Below, piece after piece: positions 1 through 7,419 of a stretch of 13,102 nucleotides of DNA (its first letter is position 1; the number at the start of each line of letters is the position of its first letter). The notes under the pieces are model-generated. The model searched no databases. It was not told the DNA's origin and saw only the letters and a list, made by a program, of their open reading frames with translations. The stretch covers positions 1 through 13,102 of the forward strand of contig JALVMZ010000322.1 in NCBI GenBank assembly GCA_027032655.1. The letters run 5' to 3'. The position numbers and the translations under genes were made by a program. This DNA is from Desulfobacteraceae bacterium. GTDB taxonomy: Bacteria > Desulfobacterota > DSM-4660 > Desulfatiglandales > JALVMZ01.

Positions 1-137
1 TCGAGAAATGGAAATGCATACACAAGCCTTATGAGTCCCATATTGTAGGCAGAGAGGTGACTGAAAAATCGTTTACTTATAACATCATTTAAAGAAGTGG
101 CAAGGGCAGCTGAAAGAGACAGCAAAAACCACAGCAT
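1..137 (-). CDS. EamA/DMT-family membrane transporter, N-terminal fragment (partial at window edge)
   Basis: An uninterrupted minus-strand frame starts with ATG at 137-135 and runs off the left edge after 45 codons. The translation begins MLWFLLSLSAALATSLNDVI and continues to a second hydrophobic stretch ending RLVYAFPFL. A first membrane helix, a short loop with SKRFF and a second helix opening with an arginine are typical of the start of EamA (drug/metabolite transporter) proteins, which have ten helices and about 300 residues. A G-rich ribosome-binding site (AAGGGGG) lies about 12 bases upstream. The substrate cannot be judged. The gene diverges from rfaE1. Only the first two helices are visible, so the family call is moderate and another small-helix membrane protein is possible. 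Confidence 0.6.
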   Translation of the reverse strand, partial: MLWFLLSLSAALATSLNDVISKRFFSHLSAYNMGLIRLVYAFPFL

Positions 138-186
138 CTGTGTCTTTATCCCCCTTTTCTTTATAATGGACAATTAAGTTCCATAT

Positions 187-218
187 TGATATTAATTGCA
201 ATGAAAAAATTAATATCA
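187..218. promoter_or_regulatory. 11-bp perfect inverted repeat upstream of the EamA-like gene
   Basis: TGATATTAATT at 187-197 is mirrored exactly by AATTAATATCA at 208-218 around a 10-base centre. It lies 50-81 bases upstream of the minus-strand transporter start, where an operator or the 5' end of its leader could sit. It is too AT-rich and has the wrong flanks for an obvious intrinsic terminator. The operator role is inference; the symmetry is directly visible. Confidence 0.35.
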
Positions 219-257
219 TTTCAGGATTGGTAAAGATGGATTGAAAACTATTCCGTG

Positions 258-459
258 TTGAGCTCTGAAAAGCTCTATTACACTAAGAGCTTTGCAAAAA
301 TGATTCATGTTCCGTTTGTCATCCTGAGGCTGTCTGAAAGTCTCCCGTTGGCTCTATGAGATGCTTCGGGGCTTCGCCCCTCAGCATGACAGATAAGGTA
401 AATCCAGATATACATGGAAAAAATATTATTTAATTGAGTTTTGCAAAGCTCTATCATAC
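258..459. repeat. Composite repeat: 14-bp inverted pair inside 26-bp imperfect direct repeats
   Basis: AGAGCTTTGCAAAA (286-299) and TTTTGCAAAGCTCT (439-452) are exact reverse complements. Bases 258-283 and 434-459 are an imperfect direct repeat (21 of 26 identical by eye, sharing AAGCTCTAT). A local hairpin also forms between 269-276 and 286-293 (8-bp stem, 9-base loop). The inverted pair encloses the REP-like element at 317-391. The arrangement resembles a small non-autonomous (MITE-like) element or a REP cluster, but it carries no coding frame and its copy number cannot be seen here. It fills most of the gene-free stretch 138-471 and ends 12 bases before rfaE1. Confidence 0.5.
317..391. repeat. 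REP-like palindromic intergenic element
   Basis: The ends TGTCATCCTGAG (317-328) and CTCAGCATGACA (380-391) are inverted copies with a single mismatch. Inside, GGGGC-TTC-GCCCC (368-380) forms a compact GC-rich hairpin that stands out from the AT-rich surroundings. The TGTCATyCTGAG terminus and the GAGATGCTTCGGGGCTTCG core resemble the widespread dispersed palindromes seen between genes in many bacteria (established knowledge, recognised from memory). The GC hairpin has no U-run after it, so a Rho-independent terminator is less likely. Confidence 0.6.
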
Positions 460-471
460 TGGAGAGAGGAA

Positions 472-1479
472 ATGATTAGGGAGATAAGCATCAGTGATAT
501 GGATGTAAATAAACTGAAGGAGTATATTGACAGGTTTCCTGAATCCCATATCATGGTAATCGGAGATATCATAATGGATAGATACATATGGGGGGAGGTC
601 TCCAGGATATCACCAGAGGCACCTGTTCCTGTGGTGGATGTGAGGGATGAGACCAGGATGCTGGGGGGTGCTGCAAATGTATTTAATAATATTGCATGTC
701 TGGGTGGAGAGGTATTGCTCTGCGGTGTGGTGGGAGATGATGATAACGGAAGATACATAATGGGAAAAATTAAAGATATGGGTGCTAATTTGGATGGAAT
801 AATCACAGAGGATGGAAGGCCCACAACCATTAAGACCAGGATTATTGCCCATAACCAGCAGGTGGTTCGTCTTGACAGGGAAGAGAGAAAACCCATCACC
901 GAAGAGACTGAAGACCGGATTGTAAGATTTATTAAGGAGTATGAGAGTCAAATAAGGTCGATAATTATAGCAGATTATGGAAAAGGCGTTATTACCGAAG
1001 ACCTGATGAAAAAGATACGGGGTATTACCCTGAGGAGTAATATTCCTCTTTTAGTGGACCCAAAAGTAGGGAACTTCCACTGCTACAGGGATGCCTATAT
1101 AATTACTCCAAATCATCATGAGGCAGGAGCCTTCTGTCAAAAAGAAATTTATGATGAAAACACCCTTATATATGCAGGGCAGGAGATAAGGGAAAAACTC
1201 AACTGTAAGAATGTTCTTATAACCCAGGGCAAGGATGGGATGACACTTTTCCAGGAAGATGGAGAAATATTCCATATCCCCACAGTGGCAAGAAAGGTCT
1301 TTGATGTAACAGGGGCAGGGGATACGGTTATCAGCACATTGTGTCTTGGGCTCTCAGTTGGCATGAATCTTGTGGAGGCCTCAATGCTGTCAAATATTGC
1401 AGCAGGTATTGTGGTGGGAGAGGTGGGCACATCATGTGTTCGGATAGAAGAACTGAAGCATGCCATAAATCATTATTAA
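472..1479 (+). CDS. rfaE1: D-glycero-beta-D-manno-heptose-7-phosphate kinase (RfaE1/HldA)
   Basis: PfkB-family cytoplasmic sugar kinase that phosphorylates C1 of D-glycero-D-manno-heptose 7-phosphate on the way to ADP-heptose, the precursor of LPS inner core. The substrate-binding segment VIGDIIMDRYIWGEVSRISP (residues 29-48) and AGGxxN-like GGAANVFNN (65-73) are characteristic. The second PfkB signature FDVTGAGDTVIST (277-289) carries the catalytic aspartate, D284. At 335 residues it matches the stand-alone kinase, without the C-terminal cytidylyltransferase-like half of E. coli HldE, so a separate RfaE2 is expected elsewhere. GGAGAG lies five bases before ATG. It is first in a seven-gene run, with 20 bases to ugd. 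Confidence 0.93.
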   Translation: MIREISISDMDVNKLKEYIDRFPESHIMVIGDIIMDRYIWGEVSRISPEAPVPVVDVRDETRMLGGAANVFNNIACLGGEVLLCGVVGDDDNGRYIMGKIKDMGANLDGIITEDGRPTTIKTRIIAHNQQVVRLDREERKPITEETEDRIVRFIKEYESQIRSIIIADYGKGVITEDLMKKIRGITLRSNIPLLVDPKVGNFHCYRDAYIITPNHHEAGAFCQKEIYDENTLIYAGQEIREKLNCKNVLITQGKDGMTLFQEDGEIFHIPTVARKVFDVTGAGDTVISTLCLGLSVGMNLVEASMLSNIAAGIVVGEVGTSCVRIEELKHAINHY

Positions 1480-1499
1480 TATTCTGGGAGGCAGAATAG

Positions 1500-2825
1500 A
1501 TGAAGATAAGTGTTGTTGGCGTGGGCTATGTGGGGCTTGTAACAGGGACATGTTTTGCTGAATTTGGAAATGAGGTTATCTGTCTTGATAATGATAAAGA
1601 TAAGATCCAGGGACTGAATAATGGCATTATTCCCATCTATGAACCGGGGCTGGAAGAGATGGTCAAAAGAAACCGCTCAGCAGGAAGACTCAGATTCACC
1701 ACTGATCCCTCGGTTGCTGTAAGGGACAGTTCAGTGATTTTTATTGCCGTGGGGACCCCGTCCGATGATACGGGCTCTGCAAACATGGAGTTTGTGTATC
1801 AGGTGGCAGAGGATATTGGAAGACTCATGGATTCCTATAAGGTTATCGTAACCAAGAGCACGGTTCCCGTTGGGACGGGTAAGGAGATTAGAAGGATAAT
1901 AAAGGAGAATCAGAAAAAAGATATCCCTTTTGATATAGTATCCAATCCTGAATTCCTGAGAGAGGGTTCTGCCATTGAGGATTTTATGAGACCTGACAGG
2001 GTTGTTATTGGCTCTGATAGTGAAAAGGCCATATCCATAATGAAGGAGCTTTATTCTCCTCTGTATCTCATTGAGACCCCATTTGTAATTACTAATGTGG
2101 AAACAGCAGAAATGATAAAATATGCATCAAATGCATTCCTTGCCACAAAGATATCATTCATAAATGAAATGGCTAATATCTGTGAGCTTGTGGGGGCTGA
2201 TGTCCATCAGGTGGCCAAGGCCATGGGGCTGGATGGAAGGATAAGTCCCAAATTTCTTCATCCAGGACCGGGTTTTGGTGGTTCGTGTTTTCCCAAGGAT
2301 ACAAAGGCAATAGCAAAGATTGCAGAATCCAGAGGATACAGATTTCGGATTGTTGAGGCGGTAATTGAGGTAAATGAAAATCAGCCCATCAGGGTATTTG
2401 AGAAGATAAAGAGGGGACTCCAGAGTGTTAAGGGTAAAAGAATAGGAGTGCTTGGACTCACATTCAAACCCAATACTGATGATATAAGGGAGTCGCCCTC
2501 CATCAAGATAATAAAGATGTTGTTAAAAGAGGGTGCCAGTATATGTGCATATGATCCTGCAGGCATGGAGGTATCAAAGAGGGAGGTTCCGGAGATTGAA
2601 TATGCCCCTAATATATATGAAGTGGCAAGGGGTTCAGATGCCCTTGTAATTGCAACTGAGTGGAATGAATTCAGATTTCTTGACTGGGATAGATTAAAGG
2701 GACTTTTGAGGTCTCCAGTGGTCTTTGATTTGAAAAATATATATGAGCCAGAAAAGATGAGAAAAAAGGGCTTTATCTATTATTGTATCGGGAGAGGATA
2801 TGAGCATCCCAGAGAGACCCGATGA
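1500..2825 (+). CDS. ugd: UDP-glucose 6-dehydrogenase
   Basis: Cytoplasmic NAD-dependent enzyme that oxidises UDP-glucose to UDP-glucuronate, a precursor for capsule, exopolysaccharide and lipid A or core modification. The N-terminal Rossmann motif GVGYVGLVTG is at residues 7-16 and the acidic end of the second strand at D30. NPEFLREGSAIEDF (149-162) and KYASNAFLATKISFINE (207-223) are conserved binding and helix segments. GFGGSCFPKDTKA (258-270) holds the catalytic C263. The C-terminal GLTFKPNTDDIRESPS motif is present. Length 441 is normal for the family. GGGAGG sits eight bases before ATG. Its 3' end overlaps the next gene by 26 bases, which suggests translational coupling. Guanosine-mannose dehydrogenases are related, but the motifs favour UDP-glucose. 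Confidence 0.93.
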   Translation: MKISVVGVGYVGLVTGTCFAEFGNEVICLDNDKDKIQGLNNGIIPIYEPGLEEMVKRNRSAGRLRFTTDPSVAVRDSSVIFIAVGTPSDDTGSANMEFVYQVAEDIGRLMDSYKVIVTKSTVPVGTGKEIRRIIKENQKKDIPFDIVSNPEFLREGSAIEDFMRPDRVVIGSDSEKAISIMKELYSPLYLIETPFVITNVETAEMIKYASNAFLATKISFINEMANICELVGADVHQVAKAMGLDGRISPKFLHPGPGFGGSCFPKDTKAIAKIAESRGYRFRIVEAVIEVNENQPIRVFEKIKRGLQSVKGKRIGVLGLTFKPNTDDIRESPSIKIIKMLLKEGASICAYDPAGMEVSKREVPEIEYAPNIYEVARGSDALVIATEWNEFRFLDWDRLKGLLRSPVVFDLKNIYEPEKMRKKGFIYYCIGRGYEHPRETR

Positions 2826-3330
2826 TGTTAAGATGATAGTAAGTATATTTTCCCCTGAGCAAGAGCTTATAGACAGGGCACTGGATGAGCTTATTCCCAT
2901 CCTGGGAAATGCGGACTGGGTAAGTCCTGTTATACCCTTTGACAGGACCCGATATTATGAAAGAGAGATGGGATGGCCCCTTTATAGAAGATTTGCCTCT
3001 TTTGAGAACCTTATGAGCCCGGATTCCCTTGTGGATGTCAAACTAAGGACAAATCAAATTGAGGAGAGGTATTCAGTGGAGGGGAGAAGAAGAGTTAACA
3101 TTGACCCTGGATACATATGTCTTGAAAGATTGATACTTGCCACAGGTAAAAACTATACACACCGGGTGTATCTTTCAAAGGGTATATATGCTGATCTTAC
3201 ACTTGTGTTTAAAAAAGGCACATTTCAGCCCCTATCCTGGACCTATCCTGATTATGCTGAGCCAGAAATCATAAAATATTTCAATGAAATCAGAGACAGG
3301 TATAAAAAACAGCTAAGAGGACTGATTTGA
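2800..3330 (+). CDS. DUF4416 family protein, function unknown
   Basis: A 176-residue soluble protein that I recognise as DUF4416 from its opening (MSIPERPDDVKMIVSIFSPE, with the family-like P-x-x-VK and hydrophobic strand), the central FDRTRYYEREMGWPLYRRF region (46-64) and the FKKGTFQPLSWTYPDYAEPE segment near the C-terminus. No signal peptide, transmembrane helix or known catalytic motif is visible. The start at 2800 lies inside ugd in another frame, with GGGAGAGG just upstream; a later ATG at 2833 would cut off the conserved opening, so 2800 is preferred. No function is assigned to the family. Position between ugd and yicC does not decide between a sugar and an RNA role. Fifteen bases separate it from yicC. 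Confidence 0.85.
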   Translation: MSIPERPDDVKMIVSIFSPEQELIDRALDELIPILGNADWVSPVIPFDRTRYYEREMGWPLYRRFASFENLMSPDSLVDVKLRTNQIEERYSVEGRRRVNIDPGYICLERLILATGKNYTHRVYLSKGIYADLTLVFKKGTFQPLSWTYPDYAEPEIIKYFNEIRDRYKKQLRGLI

Positions 3331-3345
3331 GAAAGGGGAACATTT

Positions 3346-4227
3346 ATGATAAAGAGCATGACAGGATATTCAAAGGTTCAGATAACAGAAGGGGAGGTAA
3401 GCTTTGATGTTGAGATAAGGTCTTTAAATTCAAGATACAGGGACATAAGGATAAATCTTCCAACCGAGATAAGGTCCCTTGAAGATGATATTCGCAGATT
3501 GGTAATGAATAGAATAAAAAGAGGGAGAATTGAGATAAGTATCCGTTTTGTGAAAGGCAGAATTGATACAGAATATCAGGTTACGGTAAATTTCCCATTA
3601 ATTGAGTCCTATTTAAAGGCCCTGGAGGAGATATCTGATAGATTTAATATCAACCTTAATCCAGGTCCTGAGTCCCTGAGTGTTCTCAAGGATGCGGTAA
3701 TGATTGAGGCCCGTGAACCTGAGATTAATTATATTAAAGAAATAATGGAGAGAATAATAAATGAGTCCCTTGATGAGCTTGACCACATGAGACTGAAAGA
3801 AGGGAAAGAGATTGAGGTTGATCTAATGAAGAGGCTGGCTATGGTGGAAAGATTCCTGGATGAGATTGAGCAAAGGGCACCAGAGGTTGTAAGTCAGTTC
3901 AGGGAGAAAATAATAAAAAGGATAAGTGAATTCCTGGGTGATTATGAGCCAGATGAAAATAGATTGCTCCAGGAAGTTGCAATCTTTGCAGACAGGGCCG
4001 ATATAACAGAAGAGATAGTCAGGTTGAGGAGTCATATAAAGCAGATGAAGGAGACGATTGAGATGGATGGCCCGGTGGGCAGGAGACTTGATTTTCTGAT
4101 TCAGGAGATGAACAGAGAGGTCAATACCATAAGCTCCAAGGCAGGTGATGCCTTGATATCTCAGAGAGTTGTGGATATAAAGTCAGAGATAGAGAAAATG
4201 AGAGAACAGGTTCAAAATATAGAGTAA
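3346..4227 (+). CDS. yicC: YicC family protein (YicC/YloC endoribonuclease family)
   Basis: The protein starts MIKSMTGYSKVQ and has EIRSLNSRYRDI at residues 24-35, the N-terminal YicC signature. The C-terminal DUF1732 region carries NRLLQEVAIFADRADITEEI, then RLRSH and GRRLDFLIQEMNREVNTISS, all near-invariant in the family. E. coli YicC and B. subtilis YloC are reported metal-dependent endoribonucleases, and YicC is linked to RyhB small RNA turnover; activity here is inferred by homology. Length 293 is typical. AAGGGGAA lies just upstream. It is followed by remA and gmk, a neighbourhood also found in Firmicutes, and lies 13 bases from remA. Confidence 0.92.
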   Translation: MIKSMTGYSKVQITEGEVSFDVEIRSLNSRYRDIRINLPTEIRSLEDDIRRLVMNRIKRGRIEISIRFVKGRIDTEYQVTVNFPLIESYLKALEEISDRFNINLNPGPESLSVLKDAVMIEAREPEINYIKEIMERIINESLDELDHMRLKEGKEIEVDLMKRLAMVERFLDEIEQRAPEVVSQFREKIIKRISEFLGDYEPDENRLLQEVAIFADRADITEEIVRLRSHIKQMKETIEMDGPVGRRLDFLIQEMNREVNTISSKAGDALISQRVVDIKSEIEKMREQVQNIE

Positions 4228-4240
4228 AGGGGGAGAATGC

Positions 4241-4513
4241 ATGAGTCCTAAGTTAATAAATATCGGTTTTGGTAATATGGTGGTATCAAAAAGAATAGTT
4301 GCCATCATATCTCCCAACACTGCACCCATTAAAAGATTAAAGGATGAGGCCAGGGAGGAAAGAAGACTTATTGATGCCACACAGGGGAGAAAGACCAGGA
4401 GTGTTATTATAACAGACAGTAATCATGTGGTATTATCAGCAATTCAGTGTGAAACCATAGCCCAGAGACTGAGTCCCAACTGCAAACTCAGTGAGGAGGA
4501 TTTAACAGAGTAG
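4241..4513 (+). CDS. remA: RemA-like DUF370 regulator
   Basis: A 90-residue protein with the full set of DUF370 motifs: LINIGFGNMVV (residues 5-15), RIVAIISPNTAPIKRL (18-33), IDATQGRKTRSVIITDSNHV (44-63) and LSAIQCETIAQRL. In B. subtilis RemA is a DNA-binding activator of biofilm matrix and osmoprotection genes, and forms ring-like oligomers; the role in Gram-negative relatives is not settled. The family usually reads AIQPETI, so cysteine at residue 70 is a small variation. GGGGGAG precedes ATG; an ATG five bases upstream meets a stop at once. Only two bases separate it from gmk. Confidence 0.9.
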   Translation: MSPKLINIGFGNMVVSKRIVAIISPNTAPIKRLKDEAREERRLIDATQGRKTRSVIITDSNHVVLSAIQCETIAQRLSPNCKLSEEDLTE

Positions 4514-4515
4514 GT

Positions 4516-5118
4516 ATGTCAGCCCAGATATTCGTAATTTCAGGCCCATCAGGTGTTGGAAAGTCCACTATTATAGATATCCTTCGTAAAGAGATGCCTG
4601 ATCTGGCTTACAGTGTATCCCATACCTCAAGGCCAAAAAGAGAAGGGGAAATAGACGGAGTCCATTATAATTTTATCACACGAAAGAGGTTCAGGGAGAT
4701 GATTGAAAGAGGAGAGTTTGTGGAATGGGCTGAAGTGTATGGAGAGTTTTATGGAACATCCCATAAGAGTATCAGGGAAAATCTAAAAGAACACAAGGAT
4801 GTGATTCTGGATATTGACCCTGTTGGAGCCAGAAACATAAAGAACAGCTACAGGAACTGTTCTCTTATATTTATTGTCCCTCCATCAATGGAAGAGCTTG
4901 AAAAAAGAATAAGAAAAAGGGGCACAGAGGAAGAAGATGAGCTCAAAAAGAGATTGCAAAATGCCATTGATGAGATAAAGGAATCTTCATGGTATGATTT
5001 CATAGTGATTAATGAAAATGTCAAAGACGCTGTCATGTCATTGAAATCAATAATTATTTCAAGCAGACTGAAATCGATTTATATGTTTGAGAGAGTAAAG
5101 GAATTGTTAATGATATAG
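4516..5118 (+). CDS. gmk: Guanylate kinase
   Basis: Essential cytoplasmic enzyme that phosphorylates GMP to GDP with ATP. The P-loop GPSGVGKST is at residues 10-18. The GMP-binding region follows: SVSHTSRPKREGEIDGVHY, then GEFVEWAEVYGEFYGT. DIDPVGARNIK corresponds to the usual DIDVQGARQIK. The lid helix with RIRKRGTEEEDELKKRL is intact. Length 200 is normal. The start follows the remA stop by two bases. The nearest strong Shine-Dalgarno (GAGGAGG, 4494-4500) is about 15 bases away, so translation is probably coupled to remA. The rpoZ gene that often follows gmk is absent; rlmB follows instead, after six bases. Confidence 0.96.
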   Translation: MSAQIFVISGPSGVGKSTIIDILRKEMPDLAYSVSHTSRPKREGEIDGVHYNFITRKRFREMIERGEFVEWAEVYGEFYGTSHKSIRENLKEHKDVILDIDPVGARNIKNSYRNCSLIFIVPPSMEELEKRIRKRGTEEEDELKKRLQNAIDEIKESSWYDFIVINENVKDAVMSLKSIIISSRLKSIYMFERVKELLMI

Positions 5119-5124
5119 GCGACT

Positions 5125-5886
5125 GTGGGGAGAAGAGATAGATATAAATATAATCAAAATATTGTGGCAGGATATCACCCGGTCATCTCAATCCTGGAGC
5201 ATTCCCCAGAAAATATCAAAGAGATATGGATTGCCTCTGAAAGGGGTTCTCAGAGACGTGAAGAGGTGGTTAAGCGTGCATCTCACATGAAGATACCCAT
5301 CAGGTTAAAGAAAAGACATGAGATTGAGGAGATTGCATGGGGAGTCAATCATCAGGGGGTGGTTTGCATTGTAAAGGGATTCAATTATGTTAGCGTGGAT
5401 GAGATGGCGGAGAGGAGTCTTAGAAGGGGCTCTAATGGATTGATTCTGGTGGCTGATCACATTACCGATGAGGGTAATCTGGGAGCAATACTCAGAACCG
5501 GAAGTTTTTTTGGGGTGGATGGAATTATAATACCAAAGGATCGTTCAGCAGGCATGACCAGTAATGTCATAAGGCGGTCATCTGGTGCATGGATTAGTGT
5601 CCCTGTTTCAAGGGTGGTGAATCTTGCAAGAACCATTGAATATCTGAATCAGAAGGGTTTCTGGATAATTGGGACTGATGAGAGGGCCACCACAACCATT
5701 TATGAATTTGACTGGAGGAGGGCCATTGTCCTTATAATCGGAAGTGAGCAAAAGGGCATGTCCCGTTCACTCAGAAACATGTGCCATGAGATGGTAAAAA
5801 TACCGTCCATTGGATATCCCGAGTCCCTGAATGTCTCAGTTGCAACCGGGGTGATCCTGTCAGAGATAACCAGACAGAGACAATAG
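5125..5886 (+). CDS. rlmB: 23S rRNA 2'-O-ribose methyltransferase, RlmB/TrmH-like SPOUT family
   Basis: SpoU/TrmH-family enzyme using S-adenosylmethionine. The N-terminal RNA-binding part (IVAGYHPVISIL, 13-24; ending near HQGVVCIV) is the RlmB-type substrate-binding domain. The three SPOUT motifs follow: GNLGAILRTGSFFGVDGII (117-135, N118 and R124), IIGSEQKGM (204-212) and SLNVSVATGVIL (234-245), which build the knotted cofactor site. RlmB methylates G2251 of 23S rRNA in E. coli; the exact target here is inferred and another rRNA or tRNA site is possible. Length 253 is typical. It starts with GTG six bases after the gmk stop with only weak AGG upstream, suggesting coupling. It ends the operon, seven bases from the convergent maf. 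Confidence 0.88.
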   Translation: MGRRDRYKYNQNIVAGYHPVISILEHSPENIKEIWIASERGSQRREEVVKRASHMKIPIRLKKRHEIEEIAWGVNHQGVVCIVKGFNYVSVDEMAERSLRRGSNGLILVADHITDEGNLGAILRTGSFFGVDGIIIPKDRSAGMTSNVIRRSSGAWISVPVSRVVNLARTIEYLNQKGFWIIGTDERATTTIYEFDWRRAIVLIIGSEQKGMSRSLRNMCHEMVKIPSIGYPESLNVSVATGVILSEITRQRQ

Positions 5887-5893
5887 CACATAA

Positions 5894-6502
5894 TTAAAGA
5901 GGGTATTTTCTTAATGCGCCTGTCCTGACAAGGGCTCGAATAAGCGAATAGATGGGAAGACCCACCACATTGCTGTAACTTCCCTTTATTGACTCAACCA
6001 TAAATGCCCCTATACCCTGAATCGCATATGCACCCGCCTTGTCCATGGGCTCACCTGTTTTAACATAACTGTCTATCTCGTCCATTGTAAGGGGCTTTAT
6101 TTTTACATCTGTGTTCACTGCCTCTTTATGTTCAACCTGGCCCCCTGGATTTACGATGCAGATTCCTGTTATCACCCTGTGCCATCTGTCGCTCAAATTC
6201 AGAAGCATTTTCCTTGCATCTTCTTTGTCCTTTGGTTTTCCCAGCACCGCACCATTTATTACAACCACTGTATCAGCACCCAGTATCCATCCATCGGATA
6301 GCCTTTTGTAAATACTCATTGCCTTTTTAACGGCAAGCTCTTTTGTGATTTCTTGAGGGGGTAAGGTTAATTCCTCTTCCCTTACATCGCTCCCTATGGA
6401 TTTAAATGGAATAAGCGTATTTTTTAATAATCCGCTTCTTCTGGGAGAAGATGATGCAAGTATAAGAGGGTAATTCTGATCTATATATTTAAATTTCATC
6501 AC
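5894..6502 (-). CDS. maf: Maf/YhdE-family nucleoside triphosphate pyrophosphatase
   Basis: Maf proteins hydrolyse non-canonical or selected NTPs to NMP and pyrophosphate and can affect septum formation. LILASSSPRRSGLL (13-26) is the phosphate-binding opening. ILGADTVVVINGAVLGKP (73-90) carries catalytic D77, and YVKTGEPMDKAGAYAIQG (146-163) holds a glutamine at 162, as in the YhdE-like dTTP/UTP subgroup (subgroup is inference). VVGLPI closes the fold. The start is GTG at 6502 or the adjacent ATG at 6499, six to nine bases after the tatD stop; the two starts differ by one residue. About 200 residues is normal. It is the second gene of a tatD-maf pair. Confidence 0.92.
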   Translation of the reverse strand: MMKFKYIDQNYPLILASSSPRRSGLLKNTLIPFKSIGSDVREEELTLPPQEITKELAVKKAMSIYKRLSDGWILGADTVVVINGAVLGKPKDKEDARKMLLNLSDRWHRVITGICIVNPGGQVEHKEAVNTDVKIKPLTMDEIDSYVKTGEPMDKAGAYAIQGIGAFMVESIKGSYSNVVGLPIYSLIRALVRTGALRKYPL

Positions 6503-6508
6503 TGAACC

Positions 6509-7276
6509 CTATGGTATGGAAAAAAGCTCCTTTGCATTTTCTGTGGTCTTTTCTTCTATCAATTCCGGCTCAACCCCTCTCAGCTCCGCTATTTTTCTGG
6601 CCGTATAAACAATAAATGATGGTTCATTTCTTTTGCCTCTTTTGGGGGCAGGAGAAAGAAATGGCGCATCTGTTTCAATAATTAGATACTCAATGGGTAT
6701 CTTTTTTGCCACTTCCTGTGTTTTTTGGGCATTCTTAAAGGTAACTGTCCCGGGAATGGATATATAAAAACCCATATTAATGTATTCCATGGCAAGGCTT
6801 ATATCCCCTGAGAAGCAATGGATAACCCCCTTTTTTATTAAACCGGAATATTTTTTAATAGTTTCATAGGTCTCCCTATGTGCATTTCTGCTGTGTATGA
6901 TAACAGGTAATTTTAAATCCCCTGCAATCTTTAACTGTGCCTCAAATACCTCCATCTGCCTTTCAGGTGCAGAATATCTTTTAAAAAAATCAAGTCCTAT
7001 CTCCCCCCAGCCCACCACCTTTTCTGAAGATGCGAGCCTTGCAATTTCGTCTATATCAGCCAGTGTGATGGAATCAGCATTGTGAGGATGTATTCCCACT
7101 GTGCAGTATAGAGAGGGATATTTTTCAGTTAACTTTATGCCTTTGATTGAGCTTTCTCTATCAATTCCTATGGTGATGATGTATCTTACATTATTTTCCC
7201 TTGCTCGTTTTATTACATCATCCCTGTCACTTTCAAAGTCTTCCATATCAAGGTGTGCATGGGTATCGATTATCAT
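6509..7276 (-). CDS. tatD: TatD-family metal-dependent hydrolase (putative deoxyribonuclease)
   Basis: TIM-barrel amidohydrolase-like protein of 255 residues, the usual length of TatD/YcfH/YjjV proteins. All metal ligands are visible: H6 and H8 in THAHLD, E92 in GWGEIGLDFFKR, H128 in PVIIHSRNA, H153 in GVIHCFSGD, and D203 in IETDAPFLSP. E. coli TatD has 3'-5' exonuclease activity on DNA and RNA; D-aminoacyl or other activities occur in relatives, so the precise substrate is open. Despite the name, it is not needed for Tat export. GGAGGG lies three bases before ATG. It leads the minus-strand pair with maf and diverges from the pilus ATPase gene over 166 bases. Confidence 0.92.
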   Translation of the reverse strand: MIIDTHAHLDMEDFESDRDDVIKRARENNVRYIITIGIDRESSIKGIKLTEKYPSLYCTVGIHPHNADSITLADIDEIARLASSEKVVGWGEIGLDFFKRYSAPERQMEVFEAQLKIAGDLKLPVIIHSRNAHRETYETIKKYSGLIKKGVIHCFSGDISLAMEYINMGFYISIPGTVTFKNAQKTQEVAKKIPIEYLIIETDAPFLSPAPKRGKRNEPSFIVYTARKIAELRGVEPELIEEKTTENAKELFSIP

Positions 7277-7322
7277 AATCCCTCCAGTAAGTTAGACATT
7301 GCATTAATGCCACAATATGGTT

Positions 7323-7346
7323 ATCATATCGTAATATTAGTGTCAA
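7323..7346 (-). promoter_or_regulatory. Candidate tatD-maf promoter (exact TTGACA, poorly spaced -10)
   Basis: On the minus strand TTGACA occupies 7346-7341, a perfect sigma-70 -35 hexamer. The best downstream -10 match, TATGAT at 7328-7323, is only 12 bases away instead of 16-18; at 17 bases the hexamer is TAACCA, a poor match. It lies 47-70 bases upstream of the tatD start. The hexamers are seen; promoter function is a weak inference. Confidence 0.25.
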
Positions 7347-7419
7347 ACAGGTAGCTACTGAAAAAAAATTATTGAATATTTTAAAAATTAATATAAAATA
7401 TATAGATTGAAATTAAAAA

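Noticed and set aside
368..380. GC-rich hairpin GGGGC-TTC-GCCCC as a Rho-independent terminator.
   Set aside because: No T-run follows on either strand and no gene ends here; it is better explained as the core of the REP-like element.
426..899. A minus-strand open frame opposite rfaE1.
   Set aside because: Low-complexity Ser/Ile/Pro-rich translation opposite a well conserved kinase; no family resemblance.
5887..5893. Possible bidirectional terminator between rlmB and maf.
   Set aside because: Only seven bases lie between the stops and no stem-loop is visible around them.
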